DNA of 64,000 nt, taken from Eutreptiella sp. 'Long Island Sound 2002'. Its lineage: Eukaryota; Euglenozoa; Euglenophyceae; Eutreptiales; Eutreptiaceae. The position numbers and the translations under genes are program-made. Below, one piece after another: positions 53,405 through 64,000 of this stretch. Under the pieces are notes generated by a model. It was not told the DNA's origin, did no database searches, and worked only from the letters and a program-made list of their open reading frames with translations. The stretch lies in assembly GCA_964036045.1 (NCBI GenBank), contig OZ038381.1, forward strand, positions 146,205,596-146,269,595. Direction: 5' to 3'. How positions within the stretch are numbered: the first letter of the stretch is position 1; every line of letters begins with the position of its first letter.

Positions 53405-53974
53405 ATGGTTTTATGTTCATATTGTTTCCGTAAATTTTCACGCTTCCGTTCTGATAATCAATGTTTTGACTGCTGGCGGTTGGCTCGCGACTTTAGCGTA
53501 ACCGCCAGTTTAACTGATATTTACAGACATTTTAGCGCAATCCGTGACGAAGACTCGAAAGTCTTCAGGAATTGCATTGATGCATCTGCAATTTTCACAT
53601 TGTACACTCGCAACCTTAATCCGAATTTTTCAGGATGTCGAAATCGGATTTTCGACTTCGACATCCCCGCACTTGATTTGACCTCTCTTGAGTGGTCCTA
53701 CGTGCTTCCCTATGCACGAATCAACTTTCCTTTTGTCTTGCCCTCCATTTGTCGTAAAGATATTGGCAAAACAAAGTTGATTCGTGAGGCCACATGTGAG
53801 GGTCATATCTCGTGCTGCTTGCGAGGAATGACAATAATAAAGCATGGGATGTATTCACAATACTCCCGACGTAATTTAGGAAGCTTTATACGCCTTGCGT
53901 CTCCACACGTGCGCGCTAGCGTAATGGATCATGGTCAAGAGGGTAGAGTTTGCGTTATAACTCTTTGGCCATGA
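53405..53974 (+). CDS. small zinc-finger-like hypothetical protein
   Basis: Uninterrupted 189-codon ORF, more AT-rich than its surroundings. The N-terminus reads M-V-L-C-S-Y-C then C-F-D-C-W, a C-x2-C...C-x2-C pair that could bind one zinc ion. The rest is Arg/Ile/Phe-rich with no recognisable domain. No intron or neighbouring partner gene is evident. It could be a domesticated or viral-type gene or part of an unknown element. Confidence 0.45.
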   Translation: MVLCSYCFRKFSRFRSDNQCFDCWRLARDFSVTASLTDIYRHFSAIRDEDSKVFRNCIDASAIFTLYTRNLNPNFSGCRNRIFDFDIPALDLTSLEWSYVLPYARINFPFVLPSICRKDIGKTKLIREATCEGHISCCLRGMTIIKHGMYSQYSRRNLGSFIRLASPHVRASVMDHGQEGRVCVITLWP

Positions 53975-56172
53975 TATTGCGTGCGTTAAGATAACTTTTG
54001 AGTGTAGCGCGCGAGTGTTGGTGTTGCATAGGAACTTTCCTTGAGTTCCTATGAGCGATTGACACAAAGTTATTCCCTTGGAGGGGCATGACATATCGTG
54101 GGGGGAGCTACCTTTTTGGGCAATATGTGGTATGTGCCATGTGTTGTATTGCGTGCCCATTTGGCGGGTTTGGCTAAGAGCGATACACCCACCAATGGAC
54201 CTCATATTGCATGAGGCCCTTCCTTATACTCCCCACGATCAGTTGCAAGCCTAACCTTCGTGGAGGGAAGCTTGTGTGGCGATCCCAAAGCGATGCGTTG
54301 GGAGCAAGGTGTGTGTTTTGCAATTTTCCATATTTTCATGTGCCCACTTGGGAAGTAGCGCTCGTGACCTTTCAAAGCGCCCCAAGTGGAGCACATATGT
54401 GGAATCGAAGGTCATTGGTGTCAAGTCATGGTGTTTAAAAGGATTGGTCGATTACTCAATCCAAGCCGAAGATATTATAATATATTTGTGCGCCTTTCAA
54501 GGCACTTTTGGGTGTTTTTTTCCGCCAATATTGCTGTTTTTTGCCGGTCATGATGTCAACTGGCGACCGTGTATCTCAACGTTGCGCCCAATTGACATCA
54601 TGACCCAAGTATGTTATGAGGGTACATGCTTCGGTGCCCAACATATCTTGGACCCGGCGAATAACTCCTCCTGGGCTTGGCATACCGTGGCCGCCATGTT
54701 GGCGATTTGGGACTATCCCAAATCATGGGCTCACTTGGCGACCCTGCCAACCCCAAAACCGGAGGAGTTGGGCGACGCCCAAAAGATATGTTGGACGCAT
54801 ATGAGTTGATACCAATCCTATGGCACACTCCGGTCCAAGTCGGGCATGTGCCGCATTTGCTTCAACCATGAGTGTGCGCATTTTCGGCCATTTTGAGCAA
54901 TTTTCCACATTTTCTGCCCGCCGTGCACCATGTTCAGATACCTCGTGCACGCCGGACTCATGGACCAATGGACCATATATGACATGGGTGTTATGGACAT
55001 TGGTCCCCATGGTTCACACACCACGTGGGCGAGGCGGAGCAACCTTCGTTAAGGTGCTAGCCCAAAGTGAGTGTGGACAATTTTGCCATTTTGGCACTTG
55101 TGGACCCAATTGGGATTGTCACCACGCCAAGTGGCATGGAGATCTTTGAGAGCCAAGCGCATGGGAGTCTCTGTTGGACTCCTGGTGGATGGCGTAAGGA
55201 ATGGCAGATCCGATCTCCAAACCGGCGTGGAGATATACTATTGGGAGCACCCTCAAATTTTGGCTCATTTTGAGTAGCCAAAATGACCCCCTTTTGGGAC
55301 CCCAATTTCACCCCCCCGTGTGGTCAATTGGCGGCCCCATATCTCCATGCCCACAGGGAGCCCAGACCTAATTTCAAGTTGTACACTCAGATATGAGTCC
55401 TAGGTCCTGCCTCCTGTCCTGTGAGCCATTGACCGTGCCCTGGCCGGGCGAGTAACGCGTGGGAATGACGCCAATTTTGGTGATTTTGGCATCACGACCC
55501 CACTTGACGAACCCGTGGTGCCCTGATGCCGGGACCTCAGAGGGAACCAGGTTGGGTGAGGGCTCCAGGGAATTCGTACTCCAAGGGCATAGGGTCAGTT
55601 GCCCCGTCCCCACCTCTGGCGGGTCCGGACGAGGGGTCAATTTTGGAGATTTTTGGAGCTAATATCAGTTTGGGCTGAAACAGCCCATTTTCAGCTACCA
55701 ACTCCTAGGGGATAATGGCGGGGCCATATCTCTGGCTCAGAGAGGGGTTGGGAATCGCCGTTAAGGGAGCATGGGGAGCGACTGTCGGTTGGCGTTGGAG
55801 CCCCTTGGTTCCCAGGAACTCGCCTGTGGATGGGCGGAACACCTCCCCTACTGGCAGGGTATCAGGGTCCGGACTGAGCATGGCATGGGTTGTGTTTGAG
55901 CCCCCGCCCCCACCAGCCACTGAGAGGATCGGACCTGGGATCGGAATATGAGTTGGGACTGAGTGTCTATTGTCCTGTGATGCCCTTACCCCAGTCCAGT
56001 CTTAACACAATGTGTACATATCCTGATGTGTTGCTGTACATACTTTTGTTCCCTTGTTTCAGAGTGGCAAGGATCCTGAAACGCTTTGTCACATGACACG
56101 AGCGCAATGATGCCCCTGTGAGCGTAGTGCTTTGCCTGCCTGCTCACTTGTGCGTGTCCACCGCAGCGTCCC
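53975..56172. other. noncoding stretch before the Ty3/gypsy element
   Basis: Contains an 18-bp hairpin pair (54546-54563 and 54588-54605, 17 of 18 complementary, GGTCATGATGTCAA arms) and many short ORFs without support. If the retroelement to the right has a 5' LTR it should lie in the last part of this stretch, but its 3' partner is outside the window, so the LTR cannot be delimited. Confidence 0.4.
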
Positions 56173-59100
56173 GTGGCCAGGCCCTCCACGGGAACGTCCA
56201 AAGCGTTTCACCGCCGCGGGGTTACCCATCCCTCGCGTGCCACTCGGGGCCACCAACCCCGAACAGCGCGGCGCCGCAGCTCGCAGCTCGCAGCTCGCAG
56301 CGCAGCGCAGCGGCTCGCAGCGCCGCCCAGCGACAGCGCCGAGTCCGTGAAGGAAGTGCGGGGACCGGAACTCCGTCATCAACGAGTTCCCTCGGCCGAC
56401 CAGCAAGGCCGCACACCCAGCTACAGCAACCACCTCAACAACCACCCCAGGACCACTCCATCGAGAGCACCGATGGTGAACTGGGACGAGGCGGGCAAGA
56501 CGTGGCCGCAGCCCCACCCCCATGCGGCGCGCCTACTGCGTGGGTTGCTGTGGGGGCAACAATACCGCCACAGCAATCCCCAGTGCGAAGGTTGCATGCC
56601 CGGGAGCTTCGAGCTCCGCGAGGACATGGGCGAGGACCGCCTGCGGGCAGTGGAGGAATGGCTGCGGGCGGAAGGGTATGAGTACCGCTTCCGCCGCAAG
56701 CGCTGGAGGACATGGACCCGGCCGGGCAGGCCCGGCGAAGGGCTGCGCCCTGACGGGATCGAGGACGACGAGAAGCCCAACGAGTACCCGTCGGGCGCCA
56801 CGATCAATGTCTCCATGTGGGACATGATCGAGAAGAGCTTCCCAGAACCGGGGAGCGAGCGCACGCTGCAGGGCAGCAGCAGCAGCGCGTCTCCGGGGAA
56901 GGAGAAGCGGTCCGCCGGGGACAGGAAGCGGGACCGGAAGTGGCGGGAGTACCAGGAGTCCCTGGCCGCCGAAACCGCCCAAGGTGCCAAGGGCGGAACC
57001 CCAGCCCCCAGTCCCCAACGGGCCAGTGGCGGTCACCACCCCGGCCACACCACCCTTGGTGACTTCCTCCAAGTCGCCAAGCCTGCCAAGGCCAAGCCCC
57101 GTCAGCTGCACCTGAGGAAGTCAGGCCCCAGCAGCGACGTGGAGTCGGCCCACCGCGGGAGGATGCCGTATGACCAGGCCAGCTCCAGCAGCAGCGTCGC
57201 TCCCGACCAAAGGGACGTGGCGCGCGCCTGTGAGCACGCCTGTGGGGTGCCCTGCAACCTTCGGGTTGCCTGGCAACGGGCCACGCAGCACAACGCTGCC
57301 ATGGAGGACGCCGTTGGCATCGCCCAGCAGGAGGCTGCGGAGTGGGCGCATGGCATGGCCATCCACGCCTCGACCGTGGCGGCCATTGCGGCCGGACTCA
57401 CGGCCGCAGCCGCCCATGAGGCAGCGATTGCCCAGGTCAAGGGTGAGGTGGCGGCAGCCGACGAGGAAGCCTGCCTGACGCAGGAGGCCATTGCCCGCAA
57501 GGAGGCCGAGGTGAAGGTGCTGGAAGGGGCGCTTGCCCAAGAGAGGGCAAAGAAGGAGGCGGAGGAAAGGGCCCACGCCGAAGCAACGGCCAAGGCCCAT
57601 GCGGACGCCGCCAAGAAGGACGCCATCGAGGCCGCGCGACGGAAGGTCGCTGAGGAGAGGGCCAAGACGGAGGCGGAGCTGGCGGCGTTGGAAGCGGAGA
57701 AGACTCGGCTACAGCAGACCCGGGAAGCCGAGGCGGCTCGTGCCCGGGAGGAGGCCGAAAGGCGAGCTGCCGCAGCCACCGCCGCCGCAGTGGAGGAGGC
57801 GGAGGCCAAACTCTGCAGCGAGACTCCCCCGGGAGGATCACGAGTGGAGACCCTTCGAAAGCTTTTCCAAGGGGACGCCTCCTCCAAGATGACGCTGGAC
57901 GAGGTCGACACAGGCAGCAGTGGGAGCAGTGGCCCCACCGCCTACCGACGGAGGAAGGGTAAGGGGAAGACCCCCGAGAGACCACGGAGGCCAGCGGGCG
58001 GACACCCCCACGACAGTGACCTCTTCTTCACCGCCAGCGACGGGGATGAACGAGGCCGCCGACATCGCCGAGGAGTGGCTGGCGGAGGAGGCGGAGACGT
58101 CCCCATGGAGCCGGAAGGTGAGGATGAGGATCCCCCTCCTCCCTACCGGAGCCAGGAGTCTTCCGAGACCAAGACGCCTAGGTGGGGCGACATGGACGAT
58201 GATGATGACATTGACTTCGAGTACACGAAGAAGCCCCCATCCTCGGACCCACCGAGGCGACCTGGTGGAGACCCATCGGGACCCCCTGGCGGAGGACCAT
58301 CAGGACCCCCTGGAGGACGCCCACCAGGTGGACCCCCCGGAGGTGGACCCCCTGGCGGAGGAGGACCCCCTGGACCGGGCGGACCCGGCGGAGGCCCTCC
58401 TGGAGGACCCCCTGGGGACCCCGACGACCCACCAGGGGACGGCGACCCGGATGCCACCCGGCGGTGGATTGTCTACCTCCGCAGGAGGGTCCAGTCCCTC
58501 GAGTGCGAGGTAGACACGGGCAAGGGCGAGATGACTCGCATCGCCAGGGTCGCCGCGCGCGCTCAGAGACAGCTGGACATCGCCAAGATCGAGATGGTCA
58601 AGAGCGCCCAGGTCGCCACCGCCACCCAGAAGCTGTTGGACATCGCCAGGGGCGAGACCAGGCAGCTGAACAAGGTCATCAGCGGCCTGCAGCAGAGGTT
58701 GGACGCGCTGAAAGCCCGTGGGAGCGTCGGCAGCGACCACCCACCCCTGGAGTCTGGCACGTCGGACGACGGCTGGGGACCCGGACCAGGTCCAGGCAGA
58801 CCCCACGCCCCCGGCGGAGCCCCCAGGAGTCGCCCCAGCGCCAGTGCCCCCTCTCTCAGCGCCCCCTCTCACCACGGCGCGGGCCGCAGCAACGAGCGCG
58901 TGCCGCCCGGCAGTGGCAGTGAGGAGTGGCGTGATGAGTGGCTCACTGCGGAGTACCGCAACCGCCGTGCTCGGCCGCGGACACGGGTACGCCCCCGACG
59001 CCCCGCACCAGCCCCGGAGCCAATCCCGATGGCTGGTGGACGTTATGGTGGACTCAGGGATGAGGTCCCTAGAGGAGACGTGGAGTGGGATGTCGGCGGA

Positions 59101-60834
59101 GGTGAGGACCTGGACCTGGACCTGGAGCAGTTCGACATCTCCCCGCCGCGTGGTGTACGACGAGAGGCCGCTGGACGCAGCCGCCGGCGCCGTGATGAGG
59201 AGGCGTACATGGAAGGAGTACGGCGTGAACATCTACGTTCAGCGTACATGGAGGAATCACGGCGTAGCCAGAAGGATATCGGGGAGGAGATGGAAGTGGC
59301 AGCCGTGGGAGTCCGTGGGCGAGGCCGATGGGAACCTCGGTCGACCTCGCGGCCGGCATTCATGGTCTCTAAGGCCGCGGACGCCGCCGTGTGGGAAAAC
59401 CTGAAGGACATCAAGTCCCCCATGTATGATGGCAACCCCCTCGACCTCGACCGCTTCTTGGAGAAGCTGGACGATTGGGGGGTGACCGTCACTGAGGACA
59501 TGGATCCCGCAGATGCGGAGAAATATGTCTTCGGACTGTTCAGGTACCGCCTGCCGGAAGTGCTCCAAGAGCTATACTTCGTGGCGACCAAGGAGGGGAA
59601 AAACAAGACCCTCAAGGAAGCCAAGAAGTGGCTCAACGAGCAGGAGCGGGTGGACGCTCCGCAGGTGGCTGCCAAGCGGTGGAAGTCCATCAAGCTTCAG
59701 CACGATGGACGGGAGATCCGCCTACGGGACTGGCGAGACTTCCGAGGGCAATACACCCTCTTCCGCCGCAACGTGGAGGATTGGAATGAGGGTGACGAAC
59801 AGGCTCGCCTGCTCTCCATGCTGCCGGAAGCATGGATCCAGAGGGTCACCAAGGAGGAAGCCAAGAGGGCCAAGTCCAACCACACGGTCAAGATGACGCT
59901 CTCCAAATAGTATCATACGAACGTGGTGGGTTGGACGAGGAAGAACGTGGCCTGGGATGTCAAACGGCACTCCCTGCGGAACGCTCTCCTCATCACCGTC
60001 TCGGGCGATCGCGAGAAGACCGCGATGTGGCGCCTTGACGAGTGTGACGTGAGCGGCCAGATCATCGGTCTGCAGGCCATCCCGGCGCGGATGAGCTGCG
60101 ACGAGATCCTGGAGTGGGTTGGAGAGGAAGTACTCAAGGAGTACCGGAACCTCCACCACACCCGCGGGTTGAGGCTCGGTGACCGCGACGTCAACTACGT
60201 TGGCGAGGGCCCTGGCGGGGAAGCTGCCATGCACCCAGCGGGAGCCGACGGCGATGAGACTCTCGTCGACGATGACGACGACGATGAGCCCGCCAAGATG
60301 GCCGTTTGTGCCTTCGTGGCCCACAACGGCGCGGGGAACAACCGGGGAAGCTGGAAGCCCCTGCAGCCGGGTTGGAAGAAGAAGGAGAAGAGGGACCCTC
60401 GCCGCATTGGCGACCCTCCGCTGTCCTTTGGGCAGTTCATACGAGCTCACCCTCAGGGCTGTTTCGTGTGTTATGGGAGGAAGAAAGGCTTCAACCATGA
60501 CCACCGAACATGCCCCACCCACCAGGACGACACGGAGGCCTACAAGAAGGCGCACGGGTCGAAGAAGCGTGCACCTGCGGGTATCCGGGAGGCCAAAGTG
60601 GAGGTGGACAAGGACGAGCTCTCCAAGGTGATGTCGGTGGGGACCGAGTTGGCCAAGGAGATCCAGGAGATAAAGCGGAACTGGGTCCCCAGGTCGGACA
60701 ACAAGAACAAGGAGAACAACCAGAACGACCAGAACAAGGACAAGGACAAGAAGCCTAGGAATAGGAGGAAGAAGGGTGTCAACGAGGTTGATGCGGAGGA
60801 GAATACCCCTACTTCCACAATCGACGCCCCCTAG
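56173..60834 (+). pseudogene. gag region of the Ty3/gypsy element
   Basis: 56173-59910 is open for 1245 codons and continues in frame after TAG (59908-59910) to TAG at 60832-60834. The likely start is uncertain because the first 100 residues are Arg/Ala-rich low complexity; MVNWDEAG at 56472 is an alternative. It shows a long Ala/Glu coiled-coil (57300-57810), a Gly/Pro-Gly repeat tract (58250-58440), a second helical stretch, a capsid-like part near 59400-59900 with LDRFLEKLDDWGV, and a zinc-knuckle-like C-F-V-C...H-D-H-R-T-C at 60460-60520. The last 100 residues are Lys/Asn-rich. It would package element RNA. Confidence 0.75.
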
Positions 60835-63800
60835 CGGAGCCCCTGCAGCCAAGGGCCCCAGCTAGGGCGGTCGCAGGATGGTGTCGTGGGAAGCGCCACA
60901 CCATCCCAGTCGGGAGTCGATGAGCACAAAGGGACTGCCGCGGGCGGAGGCCCCGGTCCGGCACCCACTCGCGGTGGCGGGGTGAGGGCAAGTGAAGGCA
61001 CGAACCCTTGCACCCCTCCATCCTTCGCGACCAAGAATGTGTTTGATGTACTTCATGATCTATCCGAGAGTATCGGAGGATCACCCGGACCGCAGCTGGA
61101 TGCTGCAGATGGGCAGCCTGAGCCCATTGTCCACGACCTGCACCAGTCGCTTGTTGAGCTTCTGGAACAGCCGGAGATCCTGAGCTTGCACGCCGTTCGC
61201 CGTGTTGGACGGGAGCGGCAGTTGCATCTTAAGGTCCGTGCCTTATGCGGGGAAGTGGAGAAGGTCTTCGACGTGTTGGTCGACACGGGCGCTCAGGTCA
61301 GCTTGGTCAAGGCTGGCCTACTTCCGCCAGAGTGTTTGACCGACAGTCGGAAACCTGTCAGGCGGAAGGTCGCGAACGGCCAGTACATGGTGGGAGGCAC
61401 GAAGGAAGCGGCCATCCGGCTGTAGTTTGTGAACCATCGTGAGCTGAGCCGCCCAGACCTCGGCAAGGAAATCCTCCTGCACGGTCGCTTCTACGAGGCG
61501 GAGATGGACTGGGACATGATCGTTGGGTACGACTTCATAAAGGAGACGGACTTCGGCGTTCTCCCGGCCCAGGCTTCAATGACCCTGTACCAGGACGACC
61601 AGCTCTCGTGGCTTTCGTCACCTGAGCACCATGTGGAATGCCAATGGATCCGGCCGGAACGCAATCAGCTCGAATTGGCCGCGCTGGACACTGAGCCAAC
61701 TGGGCCAGCAAACCAGGAGTACGGCGTAAGCCCGGACTTCGCGAACCGAGTGGTTGCGGACCTGGGACCTTCGGATCCGGCCCTAGATGCGTTCTCTTCA
61801 GGAACCTCCGCCCATCTTCGGGTTTGTGAGAAGTACTAGAGCGCCCAGGACTCCGCGTGGAAGAAGCACTGGGGTCCGCATCAGGGCTTGATGTGGATCC
61901 ATTGCCCTCGATGGGACATTCCAAGGGCGATAGCGAAGATCCGCAAGGACCGCTCCAAGGCAGTGCTGGTTGTTCCTATGGGATGCACCGAGGAGGAAAG
62001 TACCCGACATTGGGTAGTCTCATTGACCAACAAGATCTTAAACAAGGTCGTCCTACCGGCTGGAGAGAGTGTCTATCAGGACGCTAAGGGACAGCCCATG
62101 CCACCCCAGAGATGGCCAACGGAATTCCACTATGTGGATGGGGGCCTTGATCAGGCCGACACCAAGGACTTCGTGTGTGTCAACCGCATCATAGCGGAGC
62201 CATGGCGGCAATGCTTTGCGGTTCCCCCTGTTGACATCGGAGAATCGGAAGACCCCCTCACAGAAGAGGAGTTGGATCTGGTTCAGGGGTATATGGATCA
62301 GCCCTTTCACGACTGGGGAAGCCAGCGTGAGGGCAAGGGCCAGGACAAAGCCTGGTTAGAAGTGGACTCCATCGTCTCCGGTTCCTATGATGGGAAAACC
62401 TTCGTGCAGAGGGTGCTGGACCACTTGTCCAGCCAGGACGAGCCAGTTGGCAGTAACCCACCCACCTACGGTGATCTATTCCGAGGCAAGACCAGAGATG
62501 GCCCTTTGGGCCACCTGGGAAGACCACCTGAGCCGAAACCGAGCGGGGTGGCTACCCCTCAAGAAAGCTCAGTGGTCCAGGTGCCCGGAAAAGCCAAGGC
62601 GGAGTCCGATGACTGCCCCAAGATCCAGGCATTGAGGGCCAGGCTGAAGCAGAAGTATGGTGATACCTTCTTCAGCGGAAAGCATGTGTTTCCCCCACCG
62701 GTGCGTGGACCGTATGGCGAGGCCAAGATACGACTGAAGCAGGACCCCCGTGTTTATCGGCACCGGGAGTTTGCCCTGAGGGGCGAGAGGAAGGAGGCCA
62801 TGGAGAAGATCCTCCGTGACTTCATCGAGAGAGGCTGGCTCGAGCCGTGCCACTCCGAATGGGCCTCTCCGTGCTTCGTCGTCCCCAAGAAGGTGGCCGG
62901 TGAGTGGCGGCTCGTGGTCGACTACCGCGGCCTGAACGCCTAAACGCAGGACGACAGCTATACGCTGCCCCTCATTGAGGACATGCTGCAAAAACAACAC
63001 CGACGGAGGATCTTCACGGTGATTGACCTGAAACATGGTTTTCATCAGATGCCTCTCGCCGAGGAGTCCCGTGCCTGCACAGCCATGAGCACCCCACTTG
63101 GACCTCTCCAGTGGAAGGTGATGCCCATGGGTGTTACCAACGGCAATGCGGCTTTTCAGCGGATGCTGGAGAACCTGCTTGAGCCAGTGCGTGATTGTGC
63201 GGACCCCTTCGTGGACGACGTGATCATCGCGTCCGGGGACCCCAGTATGAGCTACGAGGAGCTCCTGGAGGCACATGAGAGGGACGTCACTCGACTGCTG
63301 GACCTTCTGGTTCGGCACAAACTCACGTGCAGCAGTGACAAGGCCACCATTGCGGTAAGCGAGGTGGTCTTCGCTGGCCACGTAGTTGGGAACGGGCAGC
63401 GAAAGCCCATACCTGGCAGGGTGGCTGCGATCGAGCACTGGGAAAAGCCCAAAACGGTCTCTGAGCTACGAGCGTATCTGGGGTTCTGCAACTACTACTC
63501 GGGGTATATCAAAATGTATGCCGAGTATGCAGCCCCCATGACGACCATGCTCAAAGGGAACCGAGAGGAGACCAAGAAGGGGTCCAAGAAGGCTCTGGTC
63601 TGGGATGCTGATTCCGACCGTGCCTTTGAGGGGATGAAGCAGGCGCTGCTATCCGCAGTGGGTCTGCACCTCGTGGATCCCGACCGAGGGTTCGTCCTGC
63701 TCACCGACGCTTCCGACTACTCCGTTGGCGCTGTGTTGGAGCAAGTGCTTGACGATGGGAGGCACGTGCCCGTGGCCTTCTGGAGCCGAGTCCTGGCGGA

Positions 63801-64000
63801 AGGCCAGAGACGGACGTGGACGCCCCGAGAAAAGGAGGCGTATGCCATCGTCGGTGCTCTCAGGAAATGGGCTGGGTACATAGCCTTTCATCCCGTCGGC
63901 GTCTGCAGCCACCATCAGAGTCTGCAGTCGTGGCACAAGGAGCACGTGGACACCCCCTCAGGTCCCGCCTCCCGAAGGGCAAGATAGCATGAGACCTTGG
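60835..64000 (+). pseudogene. pol region: protease, reverse transcriptase, RNase H
   Basis: Aspartic protease: VLVDTGAQVSLVKAG near 61275-61320, with DMIVGYDF downstream near 61515, on the far side of a TAG at 61423. Reverse transcriptase: HSEWASPCFVVPKK and LVVDYRGLNA before a TAA at 62941, then FTVIDLKHGFHQMPLA, PLQWKVMPMGVTN and the catalytic FVDD (63208-63219). RNase H: LLTDASDYSVGAVLEQ near 63697-63745. The TAG at 63985 falls after RRAR, where Ty3/gypsy RNase H proteins usually have Trp. Catalytic residues are intact; the stops alone disable the copy unless read through. Confidence 0.85.

Larger units (their letters stand above)
56173..64000 (+). mobile_element. Ty3/gypsy-type retrotransposon, internal region, right end cut
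   Basis: A gag-pol reading frame runs in the single frame of 56173 to the window edge, 7.8 kb, with no frameshift but with six stops: TAG at 59908, 60832, 61423, 61837 and 63985, TAA at 62941. Order: gag with coiled-coil and Gly/Pro tract, zinc knuckle, aspartic protease, reverse transcriptase, RNase H. This PR-RT-RH order and the FVDD and TDAS motifs fit Ty3/gypsy; integrase would lie beyond the window. LTRs not seen. Confidence 0.85.

Noticed and set aside
56173-64000. reassigned TAG codon in this organism
   Set aside because: Several genes in the window end in TAG, and two of the internal TAGs sit at positions where Trp, not Gln, is expected.

Overview
The window is nuclear DNA from a eukaryote, most likely a large-genome protist or alga. 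Evidence: spliceosomal GT-AG introns, very little cellular coding sequence, a dense nest of transposable elements, and a Ty3/gypsy polyprotein and Penelope-type retroelement of the sort found in algae and protists. I cannot choose between, for example, a dinoflagellate and a prasinophyte green alga from this sequence alone. Only one gene looks clearly cellular: a three-exon, 603-codon type II membrane fucosyltransferase-like gene at 37.6-41.9 kb.

Layout. 0-3.3 kb: noncoding repeats and a transposase-like relic riddled with in-frame stops. 3.3-26 kb: a nested complex. The outer layer, called A here, has a minus-strand poly-Q/charged accessory gene (3.7-6.9 kb) and a minus-strand DDE-transposase-like gene (16.1-24.9 kb), both carrying AGCGCGCGCT-type repeats in introns and flanks. 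Inside A lies a piggyBac-like element, B (9740-16030), with a multi-exon accessory gene followed by a transposase. A 2.68-kb tandem duplication (5052-7725 / 7726-10410) copied most of the A accessory gene together with the left end of B. The A transposase gene is split by a 7-kb Penelope-like retroelement (16.9-23.9 kb).

26-28.5 kb: MITE-like and small repeats. 28.52-33.73 kb: a second piggyBac-like element, C, with perfect 16-bp terminal inverted repeats, a six-exon acidic/coiled-coil accessory gene and a transposase broken by one TGA. 34-37.4 kb: a decayed minus-strand gene. 37.6-41.9 kb: the fucosyltransferase-like gene. 42-56 kb: mostly noncoding, with a 2.15-kb foldback element, minisatellites, a small zinc-finger ORF and a partial hypothetical ORF. 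56.2-64 kb: a Ty3/gypsy-type gag-pol running off the right edge, in one uninterrupted reading frame except for six in-frame stops.

How the parts fit. The most interesting pattern is that elements A, B and C each carry their own short, mostly palindromic motif (AGCGCGCGCT for A, a GCGTTCTGCGCG type for B, AGACCGGTCT for C). It sits in the longer introns and in subterminal or untranslated regions of both genes of that element. B and C share their terminal repeat, their gene order (accessory then transposase) and a recognisable helical segment in the accessory protein, which argues for a two-gene piggyBac-like family. A role for the motif arrays as binding sites for element proteins is my inference.
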